Source: UBA7683 sp964643895
GTDB lineage: Bacteria; Patescibacteriota; Saccharimonadia; Saccharimonadales; UBA7683
Length of the DNA: 58,569 nucleotides
Direction of reading: 5' to 3'
NCBI GenBank assembly: GCA_964643895.1
Contig: CAZXUE010000004.1
Span: 1 to 58,569, forward strand
Position 1 is the first letter of the stretch. Each line of letters opens with the position of its first letter. Both the position numbers and the translations under genes were made by a program. Shown piece by piece: positions 7,366 to 15,759 of this stretch. Below the pieces are notes generated by a model. The model ran no database searches, was not told the origin of the DNA, and was given only the letters and a program-made list of their open reading frames with translations.

Positions 7366-8070
7366 ATGGTAGAAGAACTGCGTGTTGAGCTGAAAAAGTA
7401 TGTTGATCCTGAAAAAGCAGCCTTCTTCCCGAGGTTTTTTAAAACGGGGGTAGGGGAGTATGGTGGGGGTGATGAGTTCATGGGAATTACTGTTCCGAAT
7501 ACACGGATTGTTGCTAAAAAGTTTGCCGCGTTGCCGCTTGCAGATATTGAACAGCTCTTAAGAAGTGAGTGGCATGAAGAGCGGTTTCTTGCCCTCATAA
7601 TTATGGTTAATCAGTTCAAAAAAGCCTGGCCAGATGCTCAGCGCGAGCTGTATCAGTTTTATTTATCGCACACAAAACATGTCAACAACTGGGATCTGGT
7701 AGATACGTCGGCCCGTGATATCGTGGGAGGCTATGTGTACCATCACCAAGAATCGCTTCCGGTGCTCGACCAACTTGCGGGTTCAAAAATACTGTGGGAG
7801 AAGCGTATCGCTATTATCGCCACATACTATTTTTTAATGAAAGGCGAGCCAGATGTCACCATAAAACTCGCCAAAACCTTACTGCATGATGACCAAGACT
7901 TAATGCACAAAGCTGTCGGCTGGATGTTGCGTGAGATGGGCAAGCGGTGCGATAGGCAGCTACTGATAGATTTTCTTAATCAACATGCTCACGAAATGCC
8001 TCGCACAACACTACGCTATGCTATCGAACATTTTGACCAGCAAACGCGCAGAAAATATCTCGAGATCTAA
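7366..8070 (+). CDS. DNA alkylation repair protein (AlkD-like)
   Basis: A HEAT-repeat DNA glycosylase family that removes N3- and N7-alkylpurines without base flipping. The 234-residue protein matches the usual length and shows the family blocks GITVPNTRIVAKKF near residue 40, HEERFLALIIMV near residue 68, and NNWDLVDTSARDIVG near residue 108, where Trp and Asp are the DNA-lesion contacts in AlkD. The end RTTLRYAIEHF is also typical. The start lies 7 bases after TACACT (leaderless). The gene overlaps the convergent 2H-phosphoesterase gene by 4 bases at its end. Confidence 0.9.
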   Translation: MVEELRVELKKYVDPEKAAFFPRFFKTGVGEYGGGDEFMGITVPNTRIVAKKFAALPLADIEQLLRSEWHEERFLALIIMVNQFKKAWPDAQRELYQFYLSHTKHVNNWDLVDTSARDIVGGYVYHHQESLPVLDQLAGSKILWEKRIAIIATYYFLMKGEPDVTIKLAKTLLHDDQDLMHKAVGWMLREMGKRCDRQLLIDFLNQHAHEMPRTTLRYAIEHFDQQTRRKYLEI

Positions 8071-8681
8071 GTAATTTCAAAAGTGGCGACTTCCTCATAA
8101 ATCGCGCCATTTGCATCAGCTTTATACAACGCAATCTTTGGTAACATGAAAGAAAGATCTGCTTGAGGAAATGCTGGAAATTCAGCCGGAGTTCTACCCT
8201 CCTTATAGCGGGTGAGTGTAATGTGCGGTCGATACAGGTCGTATGCAAGGTCGTAGCCCGTTTGCTTGGCGTATTTTTGTTGCTGATCCTCATATGCACC
8301 CCAGAAGCTCTCGTACTCAGGCGCTTTGGGCTTGTAGCGGTACCGTTTAACGGCCTGTACTACTTGATGGTGCAGCATAAGGAGCTCCTCGGTTCTTTGG
8401 TACGAAACCTCAATATACTGACCAGGTGTTTGATAATATCCGCTATGAATAAGCTTTATGGGTTGAAGCTTAGATATAGTTTCTTGCAAAGTGTTTCTAA
8501 CTGCCGGCAAAGAACTGTATTCAAAACGTGCCATGTAGATCGTTGCGTGCGGGAAGAGCCCATCACCAAGCCTAAAGCGAACTATCGCATCATCAAAACT
8601 CTGGCTGAGTGAAACGCATTGTACCGCAACAGCACTAGATGGAATCATGCAGATATTTAGGAGAGTTGTATGACCAGCCAT
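8067..8681 (-). CDS. 2H phosphoesterase / 2'-5' RNA ligase-like protein
   Basis: The two catalytic histidine motifs of the 2H superfamily are present: HATIYM near residue 45 and HITLTRY near residue 152 in a 204-residue protein. Relatives act on 2'-5' phosphodiester or cyclic phosphate ends of RNA. The spacing and sequence fit the LigT/DUF1045-like branch more than true tRNA ligases, so the substrate stays open. It is convergent with the AlkD-like gene (4-base overlap). On its own strand TATGCT lies 9 bases before the ATG, suggesting a very short leader. Confidence 0.75.
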   Translation of the reverse strand: MAGHTTLLNICMIPSSAVAVQCVSLSQSFDDAIVRFRLGDGLFPHATIYMARFEYSSLPAVRNTLQETISKLQPIKLIHSGYYQTPGQYIEVSYQRTEELLMLHHQVVQAVKRYRYKPKAPEYESFWGAYEDQQQKYAKQTGYDLAYDLYRPHITLTRYKEGRTPAEFPAFPQADLSFMLPKIALYKADANGAIYEEVATFEIT

Positions 8682-8706
8682 TTAATTAAAAGCATACCAT
8701 GTTTTG

Positions 8707-8735
8707 CTGACAACAGAGGGGATATGCGCTATAAT
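8707..8735 (+). promoter_or_regulatory. Promoter of the tRNA-Ser locus
   Basis: CTGACA at 8707-8712 and TATAAT at 8730-8735 with a 17-base spacer. It is followed by the first, broken tRNA-Ser copy at 8771 and the complete tRNA-Ser at 8899. Confidence 0.75.
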
Positions 8736-8770
8736 CGACAAGTCGCATCGATTGTGACCGCGCAAGACGC

Positions 8771-8798
8771 GGAGGAGTACCCAAGTGGCTGAAGGGGA
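8771..8798 (+). pseudogene. 5' part of a tRNA-Ser, cut off by an assembly gap
   Basis: These 28 bases are identical to the first 28 bases of the complete tRNA-Ser at 8899. They are followed by ten N. Sequence after the gap (8809-8898) has no T-arm (GTTCGAATC) and no matching 3' acceptor strand. Either a second seryl tRNA was broken here, or the assembler joined contigs through the repeated tRNA end. Positions 8799-8808 are the N run. Confidence 0.6.
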
Positions 8799-8808
8799 NN
8801 NNNNNNNN
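8799..8808. other. Assembly gap (10 N)
   Basis: A run of ten N, probably a nominal gap size. It sits immediately after a tRNA-Ser 5' half that is duplicated 128 bases downstream, so a repeat-driven join is likely. Confidence 0.95.
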
Positions 8809-8898
8809 GCTGCGTGAAACGTTAATTATGTGACGGCACCGTTCCCAAGATTACGTTTTAGGCAGGAGCTACGATTTAAAGTGTAGTTCCACAGATAC

Positions 8899-8991
8899 GG
8901 AGGAGTACCCAAGTGGCTGAAGGGGACGGTTTGCTAAATCGTTAGGTTGGAGAAATCCGGCGCGGGAGTTCGAATCTCCCCTCCTCCGCCA
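8899..8991 (+). tRNA. tRNA-Ser (anticodon GCT)
   Basis: A class II tRNA with a long variable arm. Acceptor strands are ggaggag (8899-8905) and ctcctcc (8981-8987), with discriminator G and encoded CCA (8989-8991). The anticodon loop TTGCTAA gives GCT, which reads AGC and AGU. The T-arm contains GTTCGAATC. It lies 61 bases upstream of argS. Confidence 0.95.
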
Positions 8992-9052
8992 AAAGAGCCT
9001 GTTAAAGGGTTCTTTTTAATTTTACAGATGTGAAAGTGGTATAATGAGTTTA

Positions 9053-10717
9053 ATGTATGAGATTTCTGAGTTAGTAGAAAAGGTAGTTACTGATTTGTTT
9101 GGTGTTGAGGAGACAGTTGAGCTTACTCGTACTGATGAGCAATTTGGTGATTTTGCAACTAACATAGCCTTACGTCTTGGTAAAAAACTTGGCCAAAATC
9201 CACGCGAGATCGCGAAGCAGATTGCTGAAAATATCAAAAGCGAACTGGTAGAGAAGGTAGAGGTGGCTGGCCCTGGTTTTATTAATATTACACTTACCGA
9301 TAACACTTTGTTGGCAATGCTCGACAAAACTGCCGCAAAGCCACTTGCTGGCCAGATAATCGTGGCGGAGTATTCAGATCCGAATCCGTTTAAGGTACTT
9401 CACGCAGGTCACTTATATACATCTGTCATGGGAGATGCCATTGCGAACCTTCTTGAAAATGCGGGCGCTACGGTACACCGGGTTAACTTTGGTGGCGACG
9501 TTGGACTGCATGTTGCCAAAGCGCTTTGGGGGATAAAGCAAGCGTTAGGCGGAGAGAAGCCCGAGCAGCTTGCCGAGATTGCCCAGACCGAGCGAGCTGA
9601 CTGGATGGCACAGTGTTATCAGGCAGGAAATACGGCCTATGAAGATGGTGGGTCGGCTAAAGATGCCATCACTGCTATCAACAAGCAAATCTACAATTTT
9701 CATACGCAGCAAGATAAAACTACACCTCTCGCACAAATTTACTGGATGTGCCGTGAATGGAGCTATGCGTACTTCGATGCATTTTACGCACGAATAGGCA
9801 CTACCTTTGAAAAGTACTATCCAGAAAGCCAAACAGCACCAATTGGTTTGCAAACAGTAAAAGAACACACAGGGAATGTATACGAAGAGTCTAACGGTGC
9901 AGTTGTTTTTAAAGGTGAGCCATATGGGCTACATACACGTGTGTTTATTAATGCCAATGGGCTTCCAACATATGAGGCTAAAGATGTCGGCTTAGCGCTG
10001 AAAAAATGGCAAGATTACCAGTTTGATAAGAGCGTCATCATTACTGGCAACGACATTATTGAATACATGAAAGTTGTCATGAAAAGCCTTGAAGCTTTCT
10101 TGCCAGAAGCCACCTCTCGAACCACGCATCTGACACATGGGCAAGTAAAGTTAGCCGGCGGTGTTAAAATGAGTAGCCGTAAAGGAAACTTTCTTCGCGC
10201 AGTAGATGTGCTTGATGTTGCTAATCGAGCTAATGCCGAGGCAAACGCAGGAGAAGGTAGGGAAGATGTAAGTCTTGGGGCCGTAAAGTATGCCTTTCTG
10301 AGGCAGCGTATGGGCGGCGACATCATATACGATCCAAAAGAGTCAGTAAGTCTGCAGGGTAACAGCGGACCATATCTTCAATATGCGCTTGCAAGGGCGG
10401 TCAGCATTTTGAAAAAATCAGACATAACTGCAAAATCGCACACCGAATACGTGGCTCTCGAACCAGCCGAACGCACTTTGGCCAGAAAATTGGGAGAATA
10501 TGAAGAAGTTGTTGAGCGAGCTACAAACGAGCTCATGTCCCATCATATCTGTACCTATTTATACGAGCTGGCTCAGGTGTTCAACCGTTTTTACGAGGGC
10601 AGTAAAGTGATAGGTGATGACCGAGAGCCTATTCGTCTAAGGCTCGTGGCTTATTATGCAAAGACGCTTGAAGAGGGCTTGAAGTTGCTTGGCATTGATA
10701 CACCTGAAAAAATGTAG
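9053..10717 (+). CDS. argS: Arginyl-tRNA synthetase
   Basis: Charges tRNA-Arg with arginine using ATP. A class I synthetase of 554 residues, normal for the family. The HIGH motif appears as HAGH near residue 117 within NPFKVLHAGHLYTS, and the KMSKS loop as KMSSRKGN near residue 372. The N-terminal add-1 domain and the C-terminal DALR anticodon-binding domain are both present. I chose ATG 9053 over 9044 because TATAAT occupies 9040-9045 and overlaps the upstream ATG; the gap from the box to 9053 is 7 bases, as in other leaderless genes here. The MBL hydrolase gene follows 22 bases downstream. Confidence 0.95.
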   Translation: MYEISELVEKVVTDLFGVEETVELTRTDEQFGDFATNIALRLGKKLGQNPREIAKQIAENIKSELVEKVEVAGPGFINITLTDNTLLAMLDKTAAKPLAGQIIVAEYSDPNPFKVLHAGHLYTSVMGDAIANLLENAGATVHRVNFGGDVGLHVAKALWGIKQALGGEKPEQLAEIAQTERADWMAQCYQAGNTAYEDGGSAKDAITAINKQIYNFHTQQDKTTPLAQIYWMCREWSYAYFDAFYARIGTTFEKYYPESQTAPIGLQTVKEHTGNVYEESNGAVVFKGEPYGLHTRVFINANGLPTYEAKDVGLALKKWQDYQFDKSVIITGNDIIEYMKVVMKSLEAFLPEATSRTTHLTHGQVKLAGGVKMSSRKGNFLRAVDVLDVANRANAEANAGEGREDVSLGAVKYAFLRQRMGGDIIYDPKESVSLQGNSGPYLQYALARAVSILKKSDITAKSHTEYVALEPAERTLARKLGEYEEVVERATNELMSHHICTYLYELAQVFNRFYEGSKVIGDDREPIRLRLVAYYAKTLEEGLKLLGIDTPEKM

Positions 10718-10739
10718 ACAGCTTTGTAAAGGAGGTGAG

Positions 10740-11375
10740 ATGCAGATTACGAAATATCAACACGCGTGTTTGGTTGTTGAGGAGGCTGGCGAACAGCTGG
10801 TGATTGATCCCGGAGTACTGGCCGAGCTGCCGGAGCTGAGCGCGGTTTCAGCGGTGTTGATTACGCATATTCATGCAGACCACTTGCATGTACCAAATCT
10901 GCAAAAACTAGCGGCCAGCAATCCTGGTCTCACACTGTATGCAACCGATGAGGTATTGGCAGAGCTAGACGAACTTGAGGTTACGAAAGTTACCATTCAA
11001 CCAGGCGAAACTGTTACCAACAGTTTATTGACACTCGAGTTCTTTGGCGGCGAACACGAAATAATTTACCAGCAGGTGCCCTGTAAAAACGTTGGTGTGC
11101 TAGTGAATAACACGCTTTACTATCCAGGAGATTCCTATGCCCTACCAAACAAACCGGTAGAAATTGTGGCCTTTCCCGCCGCCGCACCGTGGCTTAAAGT
11201 TAGCGAAGTGATTGAATTTTTAAAGTCAGTGAAACCAAGACGGGCTTTTCCAACACATAACGGTACACTCAGTGAATTTGGCGAGCAGGTGAATTACCAC
11301 TACACCAAACTGGCGCTAGAAAAGATGAATGCGAAATTTATCTACCTTACAGTAGGGGAATCCATGGGTAAATAA
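10740..11375 (+). CDS. MBL-fold metal-dependent hydrolase (UlaG/COG2220-like)
   Basis: A metallo-beta-lactamase fold enzyme, 211 residues. The metal motif HIHADH is at residues 43-48. Later expected ligands are seen as YYPGDSY and the C-terminal THNGTLSEFG. The order and short length fit the UlaG-like/COG2220 hydrolases of unknown substrate. I chose ATG 10740 because a near-perfect AAGGAGGTGA sits just upstream (10729-10738); the longer start at 10689 lies inside argS. Probably co-transcribed with argS, and ended by the strong terminator at 11425-11455. Confidence 0.82.
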   Translation: MQITKYQHACLVVEEAGEQLVIDPGVLAELPELSAVSAVLITHIHADHLHVPNLQKLAASNPGLTLYATDEVLAELDELEVTKVTIQPGETVTNSLLTLEFFGGEHEIIYQQVPCKNVGVLVNNTLYYPGDSYALPNKPVEIVAFPAAAPWLKVSEVIEFLKSVKPRRAFPTHNGTLSEFGEQVNYHYTKLALEKMNAKFIYLTVGESMGK

Positions 11376-11424
11376 CAGATTGCAGATCTTGTTCCCAAAG
11401 CTTAAGGAGCGGAATTTACAAACA

Positions 11425-11455
11425 AAAACTCCCGCCTAAAATAAGCGGGAGTTTT
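11425..11455. terminator. Bidirectional rho-independent terminator
   Basis: aaaactcccgc (11425-11435) and gcgggagtttt (11445-11455) form a perfect 11-bp stem with a 9-base loop. A-rich and T-rich sides serve both the MBL hydrolase gene and the convergent surface-protein gene. Confidence 0.92.
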
Positions 11456-11482
11456 GTGTTTGGCCGAGAGCGGTCAGTATGT

Positions 11483-13441
11483 CTAAAGATTGCTCTTTAG
11501 GTTACGTCGGCTTACGACCCAGGCATATGCTACATATGCCGTTGCGCTGGTACCGAAGAGTCCTGCAACAACATTACCAGCACCAGTACTAGGGATATTG
11601 GTTACTGGAGTTGTTGGTTTCTCAGGAGTTGCCGGAACAACTACCTTGGCAGTACAACGAGCATCTTTTTGTTCGTTGCCAACGTTGAAGATGACACGAA
11701 CAGCGATGTTGTATTCGCCAGGTTTGCTGTACTGATGATCAACAGTGTTTTTATCAGTGTTGAATTCAGCAGAGCCGTCGCCGTAATTGTAGATATACTT
11801 ATTAACAGTTACACCACCTTCGGTATTAACAGCTACGCTAATTCGGTAGTTGTTGTTACCAAGGGCTACAATGTTTACTGCCTTACATTCGTATTTAGCA
11901 GGAACATCACATTTGGTAGTAACGTTAGCATCATCTTCTTTTTCGGTGAGACCTTCAGGCTTTGCACTGGCAATGTTACGGAATTTCTTCACTTCACATT
12001 TGTCAGTCTGGCCTTTTGTCACCTTTGCGTCAAAGGTAATTTCAGATTGTGCACCGTTCTTGATTTCGGCGATAGTAACGCCTGCACCAAAGAGATCACC
12101 GCTGTTTGTTTGACCATTTACCTTCAGGCTGCCAGCAACATAGTCTACGCCAGTTGGTCGCTTGTCTTTTACGACTACGTTCTTAAGGTCGGTTGTGCCA
12201 GTGTTTTTTACGACTACGCGGTATTCAACTGTATCGCCATACTCAACTGTCACATCTTGCTGCCAAGTAGTATCGCCCTTCTTTCGAACATCTTTCACGA
12301 TCTCAAAATTAGGCTTCTCAGGCTCACACTCTTTTCCGTTAACAGTTACGGTAGCATCATCGGTGATGGTGCCAAATCCGTTGGTTGGAGTTGCGTAAGC
12401 AACGTTCTTTAGCGTATTAAGACCACATTCAAGGTCTTTTGCAGCGGCAACTTTAGTCTTAAAGGTAACGATTGCTCGTACACCTGGGTTGGTATTGCCA
12501 ACACTAAGATTAATTTGCTTGCCATTCGCCTGGATTGCAGTATCAGGATACTGGTATCCAGTTGGGAAGTTGGTGTCGTAAAGTTTTACACTTCCAGGAA
12601 CAACAGTGGTCTTTGCAGGGACGTTATCTACCAATTTGGTATCTTTGAGCTGCGTAGAGCCAGTGTTCTTGAAGTTCAGGCGCCACTCAACCGTTGCACC
12701 TGGTTGTACTTGCATGGTTTCCTTCCAGTCATTAACTGAAGTAGAGCCATCAGGACGAACAGTTTTTTCAAGCGTGTAATTTGGAGCAGTTACCTTTACC
12801 TTAAAGGTAACAAGCTTTACATACTCAAAACAACCTTTTTCGTCACCAAAATTTACACCACCAGCTACGATAGCATCGCTTACTGGCTGAGTACCTTCGT
12901 TGCTAGTAACAGTTGCTGAACCAGGTACGTATTGAATCGCAAATGCACTGTTGTTTTCAGCCTTCATGTCGAGCGTGTCGTAAATCTCTCGTGGCTGAGC
13001 GTTGTCAGCCGAAATAAACGCTTTAGCGCTCTGGTTTTGAGCAATTGTTTCAGCACTTGGTAATTCAACACGAACTTTCGTGTTTTTAGCAACACCTTGA
13101 CCACTTGCATTCAAGCTTGGATCGGCGTTGTTGTGAACGTAAACCCGCATCAGAACCTCGTCGTTTGCTCGGAGTTTCGTCATTGGGTCGTAAAAACCAC
13201 CATCTGCACCGGCAATTTTACCGGTCAAGAAGTTTCTTTCATCACCGATGTTAGGAACACCAGTGAATGAGTTAAAAGTAACATAGTCAAAGCCAGGTAC
13301 GTTATTGTAATAGGCTTTGGTTGGGCGATCTGGCCCAAAGCCAGCAATTGCGGCTCCGGCGAGACCTACCACAGAAGCGGTTGCAACAACGGCTGCAATC
13401 TTCTTGCCGTGGCGTTTCAGAAAGTTTATAAATTGCTTCAT
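11483..13441 (-). CDS. Cell-surface protein with DUF11-like repeats, PKD-like domain and sortase signal
   Basis: A 652-residue exported protein. It has an N-terminal signal (basic start, then AAVVATASVVGLAGAAIAG near residues 15-33), an N-terminal domain of about 190 residues, two DUF11-like beta-sandwich repeats (each with the pattern TVEWRLNFKNTG or TVEYRVVVKNTG) around residues 225-365 and 380-500, and a PKD-like domain with YNYGDGS and HQYSKPGEY. The end is a cell-wall sorting signal: IPSTG at residues 616-620, a hydrophobic segment, and RRNLK at the tail. IPxTG is a variant of LPxTG. It probably sits on the envelope and could mediate host contact or form the cell coat; function is inferred from domains only. 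No sortase gene is in the window. Confidence 0.85.
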   Translation of the reverse strand: MKQFINFLKRHGKKIAAVVATASVVGLAGAAIAGFGPDRPTKAYYNNVPGFDYVTFNSFTGVPNIGDERNFLTGKIAGADGGFYDPMTKLRANDEVLMRVYVHNNADPSLNASGQGVAKNTKVRVELPSAETIAQNQSAKAFISADNAQPREIYDTLDMKAENNSAFAIQYVPGSATVTSNEGTQPVSDAIVAGGVNFGDEKGCFEYVKLVTFKVKVTAPNYTLEKTVRPDGSTSVNDWKETMQVQPGATVEWRLNFKNTGSTQLKDTKLVDNVPAKTTVVPGSVKLYDTNFPTGYQYPDTAIQANGKQINLSVGNTNPGVRAIVTFKTKVAAAKDLECGLNTLKNVAYATPTNGFGTITDDATVTVNGKECEPEKPNFEIVKDVRKKGDTTWQQDVTVEYGDTVEYRVVVKNTGTTDLKNVVVKDKRPTGVDYVAGSLKVNGQTNSGDLFGAGVTIAEIKNGAQSEITFDAKVTKGQTDKCEVKKFRNIASAKPEGLTEKEDDANVTTKCDVPAKYECKAVNIVALGNNNYRISVAVNTEGGVTVNKYIYNYGDGSAEFNTDKNTVDHQYSKPGEYNIAVRVIFNVGNEQKDARCTAKVVVPATPEKPTTPVTNIPSTGAGNVVAGLFGTSATAYVAYAWVVSRRNLKSNL

Positions 13442-13480
13442 AAGCCTTCCTTTCCTTCGATTACTCGAAATTAAATAAAT

Positions 13481-13536
13481 TGATGAACTTTAAAAAATAA
13501 ACACACTTCGGTACCAAATTTTTAAAGTTCATCATA
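13481..13536 (-). promoter_or_regulatory. Inverted repeat and putative promoter upstream of the surface-protein gene
   Basis: A perfect 16-bp inverted repeat, 13481-13496 and 13519-13534, with a 22-base centre. On the minus strand TATGAT (13536-13531) with TTTTGT 17 bases further upstream resembles a promoter, and its box overlaps the distal arm. If that promoter is used, only part of the hairpin is transcribed, so the repeat may be a DNA-level operator. If transcription starts further upstream, it would be a leader hairpin 40 bases before the start codon. Confidence 0.5.
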
Positions 13537-13602
13537 CCTAAAAGGGATGAAGTACAAAAAGCTACGGACATAGCCAAATCGTTACAGGTTATAAGGTGTT
13601 GT

Positions 13603-13649
13603 GAACGGATATACTCTTGCTTGCAAGCAAGGTTCGAGTATATCCGTTC
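13603..13649. repeat. Nested palindrome at the left edge of the GC-rich island
   Basis: Arms gaacggatatactc (13603-13616) and gagtatatccgttc (13636-13649) are perfect 14-bp complements. The centre contains a second perfect palindrome, cttgcttgcaagcaag (13616-13631). There is no oligo-T run typical of a terminator. The surrounding 13442-13795 interval holds no gene that I can support. Confidence 0.75.
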
Positions 13650-13795
13650 CTTCGTCTACTTGTTCGAACTAACGCGAGGGTTTTGTGATCTGACATCACG
13701 GGTTCCCCATACCCTGTTCACGACATTATTAGCTTATGTGCAACTCGTTCGTTACGCGCAGCTGGCATCCGTGAAGTGCCAAGTGTGACCACGGT

Positions 13796-15076
13796 CTACG
13801 TCTCGCAGAAGCCGTAGCCGCCGGTGTCGACGCAATCGTCGTCAGGCGGCAGAGCCGGGGTTGTCGTCGGCGGCGGGGGCGCGGGAGGCGCAACCGTCGT
13901 CGGCGGGGCCACGGTCGTCGGCGGCGGGGATGCCGTCGTCGGCGGCCGCTGCGGCTCCGTTCCGTTCGGCCGAACGTTCTCGTTGGGATCGTTCGGGTTC
14001 GAACTCACCGGGCTGTCCTCGGAGCACTTGTGGGTGCACCGGGGGACCGTCGTGGTCGTGGTACTACCCGGTCGGGTGGTCGTAGTTACTCCCGGCCGGG
14101 TAGTCGTGGTCACCCCCGGCGGTACCGTTCCCGGAGGAGCCGTGGTCGGGGTGGTACCAGGCGGTACCGTGCCCGGCGGCACGGTTCCCGGAGGAGCCGT
14201 GGTCGGGGTGGTACCAGGTACCGTCGTCGGTGGCGGACCGTGAGGCACGACCTGGCGGGGGATCCACCAGACGTTGCCGCAGTCCACCAAGACCCCCGTA
14301 TCGCTACGGAGACCCACCGGCTTACCCTCCTCGTCGTAGACGATCGGGGCGAGCGAAACGCGGATCATCTCGCGGCAATCCACAAAGTCCTGCACCCGCT
14401 CGTGGCCGAAACCACGAGTATTGATGATGCAGGTGTTGTGGACCACGATGGGACTGTTGGGCCCCGCGAGATCAGCCACCCGGCTGCGGATCCTTGCTTG
14501 GAGGGCAGGGTCCGCGTTTACCCGCTGCTGCGAGTAGTCCGGCGTGAACACGTGGATCACGCGGGCATCGATGTCAGTCGCGGTTGCCCACTTCTCGACA
14601 TCGCCCCAGCTGAAGCCGGTCTTGCTCTGGCGAGCATTGACGGCTTCGACGTACCAGGGTAGCTGCCCCAGTCGATCCACGGCATCCTGCCAGGTCACCA
14701 TCGGACCCCCCTTCATGACGTCCCGGTGGGACGGGGGGGTGCGCGGATCGCTGGTGGTGTCGCCGTAGATCGGAGTACCGGTGTCCTCGACGATCGGCAG
14801 CGAGCGGAGCTCGCCATCGCTGTCTTCGACACCGGCCGTCCCATCACCGGGTGCGCCGACCGAGCACTCCTTCAGCTCTTTCTCGAGCCTCTCCTTGTCC
14901 TTGCTGGCCTTCTTGTCGTCGGGTGTGCCCGACGGGTCGGCCAGCTTGTTGTTGACCGCTTCGAGGTCGTACATGACCTCGTCGCAGGGTCGTCCAGCTT
15001 CGGGGTCGGACTTGGCCCCACAGCTGGTGATCACAGCCATCCCCACGAGGAGGATGGCCAGGAGTCGCTTGTGCAT
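13796..15076 (-). CDS. Putative lipoprotein, cysteine-containing, Thr/Pro-repeat tail, GC-rich
   Basis: A 426-residue protein with a lipoprotein signal: MHKRLLAILLVGMAVITSC, with the lipobox cysteine at residue 19. Residues 20-110 are charged and partly coiled. Residues about 115-275 form a globular domain with paired cysteines (NTCIINTRGFGHE, DCREM, VDCGNVWW). The last 150 residues are low-complexity Pro/Thr/Gly repeats and end in DDDCVDTGGYGFCET. I do not recognise the globular domain. Base composition is very different from the neighbours: two sampled 60-base lines contain 42 and 39 G+C. Codons ending in G or C dominate. AAGGAGGT lies just before the ATG. It looks acquired from a GC-rich donor, perhaps an actinobacterial host, or is part of a mobile cassette. 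Confidence 0.75.
   Translation of the reverse strand: MHKRLLAILLVGMAVITSCGAKSDPEAGRPCDEVMYDLEAVNNKLADPSGTPDDKKASKDKERLEKELKECSVGAPGDGTAGVEDSDGELRSLPIVEDTGTPIYGDTTSDPRTPPSHRDVMKGGPMVTWQDAVDRLGQLPWYVEAVNARQSKTGFSWGDVEKWATATDIDARVIHVFTPDYSQQRVNADPALQARIRSRVADLAGPNSPIVVHNTCIINTRGFGHERVQDFVDCREMIRVSLAPIVYDEEGKPVGLRSDTGVLVDCGNVWWIPRQVVPHGPPPTTVPGTTPTTAPPGTVPPGTVPPGTTPTTAPPGTVPPGVTTTTRPGVTTTTRPGSTTTTTVPRCTHKCSEDSPVSSNPNDPNENVRPNGTEPQRPPTTASPPPTTVAPPTTVAPPAPPPPTTTPALPPDDDCVDTGGYGFCET
14127..14217. repeat. 57-bp-period direct repeat in the lipoprotein tail
   Basis: A 34-base segment at 14127-14160 recurs exactly at 14184-14217. It encodes the Pro/Thr/Gly linker (TTAPPGTVPPG-type units). Shorter related units flank it at 14070-14120. 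Such repeats change length easily by slippage. Confidence 0.8.
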
Positions 15077-15320
15077 GGTTTACCTCCTTGCGTAGCGACT
15101 GCGTGGATTCATTTCGCCAGAATGGCACGGTAGAATCTCATGATTTCCCGCTGTTGTGGTTTGTGAGCCGCTGGTGATCAGCCAGATGTTTTTCTCACAA
15201 TTTCTCCGGGTAAACCGGGTAGCCCTCCCACGATAGTGAGCTAAGGAACTTATTATTGGGGGCGAACCCAACTTACGGATTTTCACCGCCACTTTCCTAA
15301 GTGATAGAGGGTGTCACTAC

Positions 15321-15692
15321 CTAGCGGTTGATCCAGCCGTCGATCGGCTGGATCTCGTCCCAGGTGGTGACGAAGTACAACAGGGCCAGCCCAGCGATCA
15401 CGCCGAGCAAGCTTCCCGTCTGCGCCCACCCGATGCCCTCCAGGAGCTGCTGCCCCCAGAGCGCCGTTCCAAACCCTAGCCCGAAGGCCAGGACGGTGCG
15501 AGGCGGAGAGGGGTGGGTGACCGCCCAGACCAGCGCCGCGATGGCGACGATGGTGAGGACCAGCAGACCCAAGGACTCCCAGGGGGACTCCGTGAGCCGC
15601 TCGCGCAGGTCGGGGGTGTAGTCGTACACCCCCCTGGAAACCCAGAGGAGCACGACGGTGGCGATGAAGCCGATGGTACGGCGGACGTTCAT
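15321..15692 (-). CDS. Small membrane protein, GC-rich, unknown function
   Basis: A 123-residue protein with four likely membrane helices: residues about 5-22, 38-60, 65-82 and 92-110. The tail TTWDEIQPIDGWINR is polar. I recognise no family. GGAG lies 11 bases before the ATG at 15692. Composition is GC-rich like the lipoprotein gene and unlike the rest of the window, so both seem to have arrived together. The 244 bases between the two genes (15077-15320) hold a probable leader but nothing that I can identify. Confidence 0.65.
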   Translation of the reverse strand: MNVRRTIGFIATVVLLWVSRGVYDYTPDLRERLTESPWESLGLLVLTIVAIAALVWAVTHPSPPRTVLAFGLGFGTALWGQQLLEGIGWAQTGSLLGVIAGLALLYFVTTWDEIQPIDGWINR

Positions 15693-15759
15693 ACTAGTAA
15701 TCTCCAGTTCTACCGGCGGATGTTATAGAAGCCCGAAGGCCAGCTGCATCCCCCGGTGT

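Noticed and set aside
9044..9052. Earlier ATG of argS
   Set aside because: It overlaps the TATAAT box at 9040-9045, so it would not be in the transcript.
13824..15133. Several plus-strand ORFs opposite the GC-rich lipoprotein
   Set aside because: High GC removes stop codons on all frames. Their compositions (Arg- or Gly/Val-rich repeats) are shadows of the Thr/Pro repeats, and none has a ribosome-binding site or a family motif.
15080..15292. 70-codon minus ORF between the two cassette genes
   Set aside because: It spans the leader and ribosome-binding site of the lipoprotein gene and shows no coding pattern.
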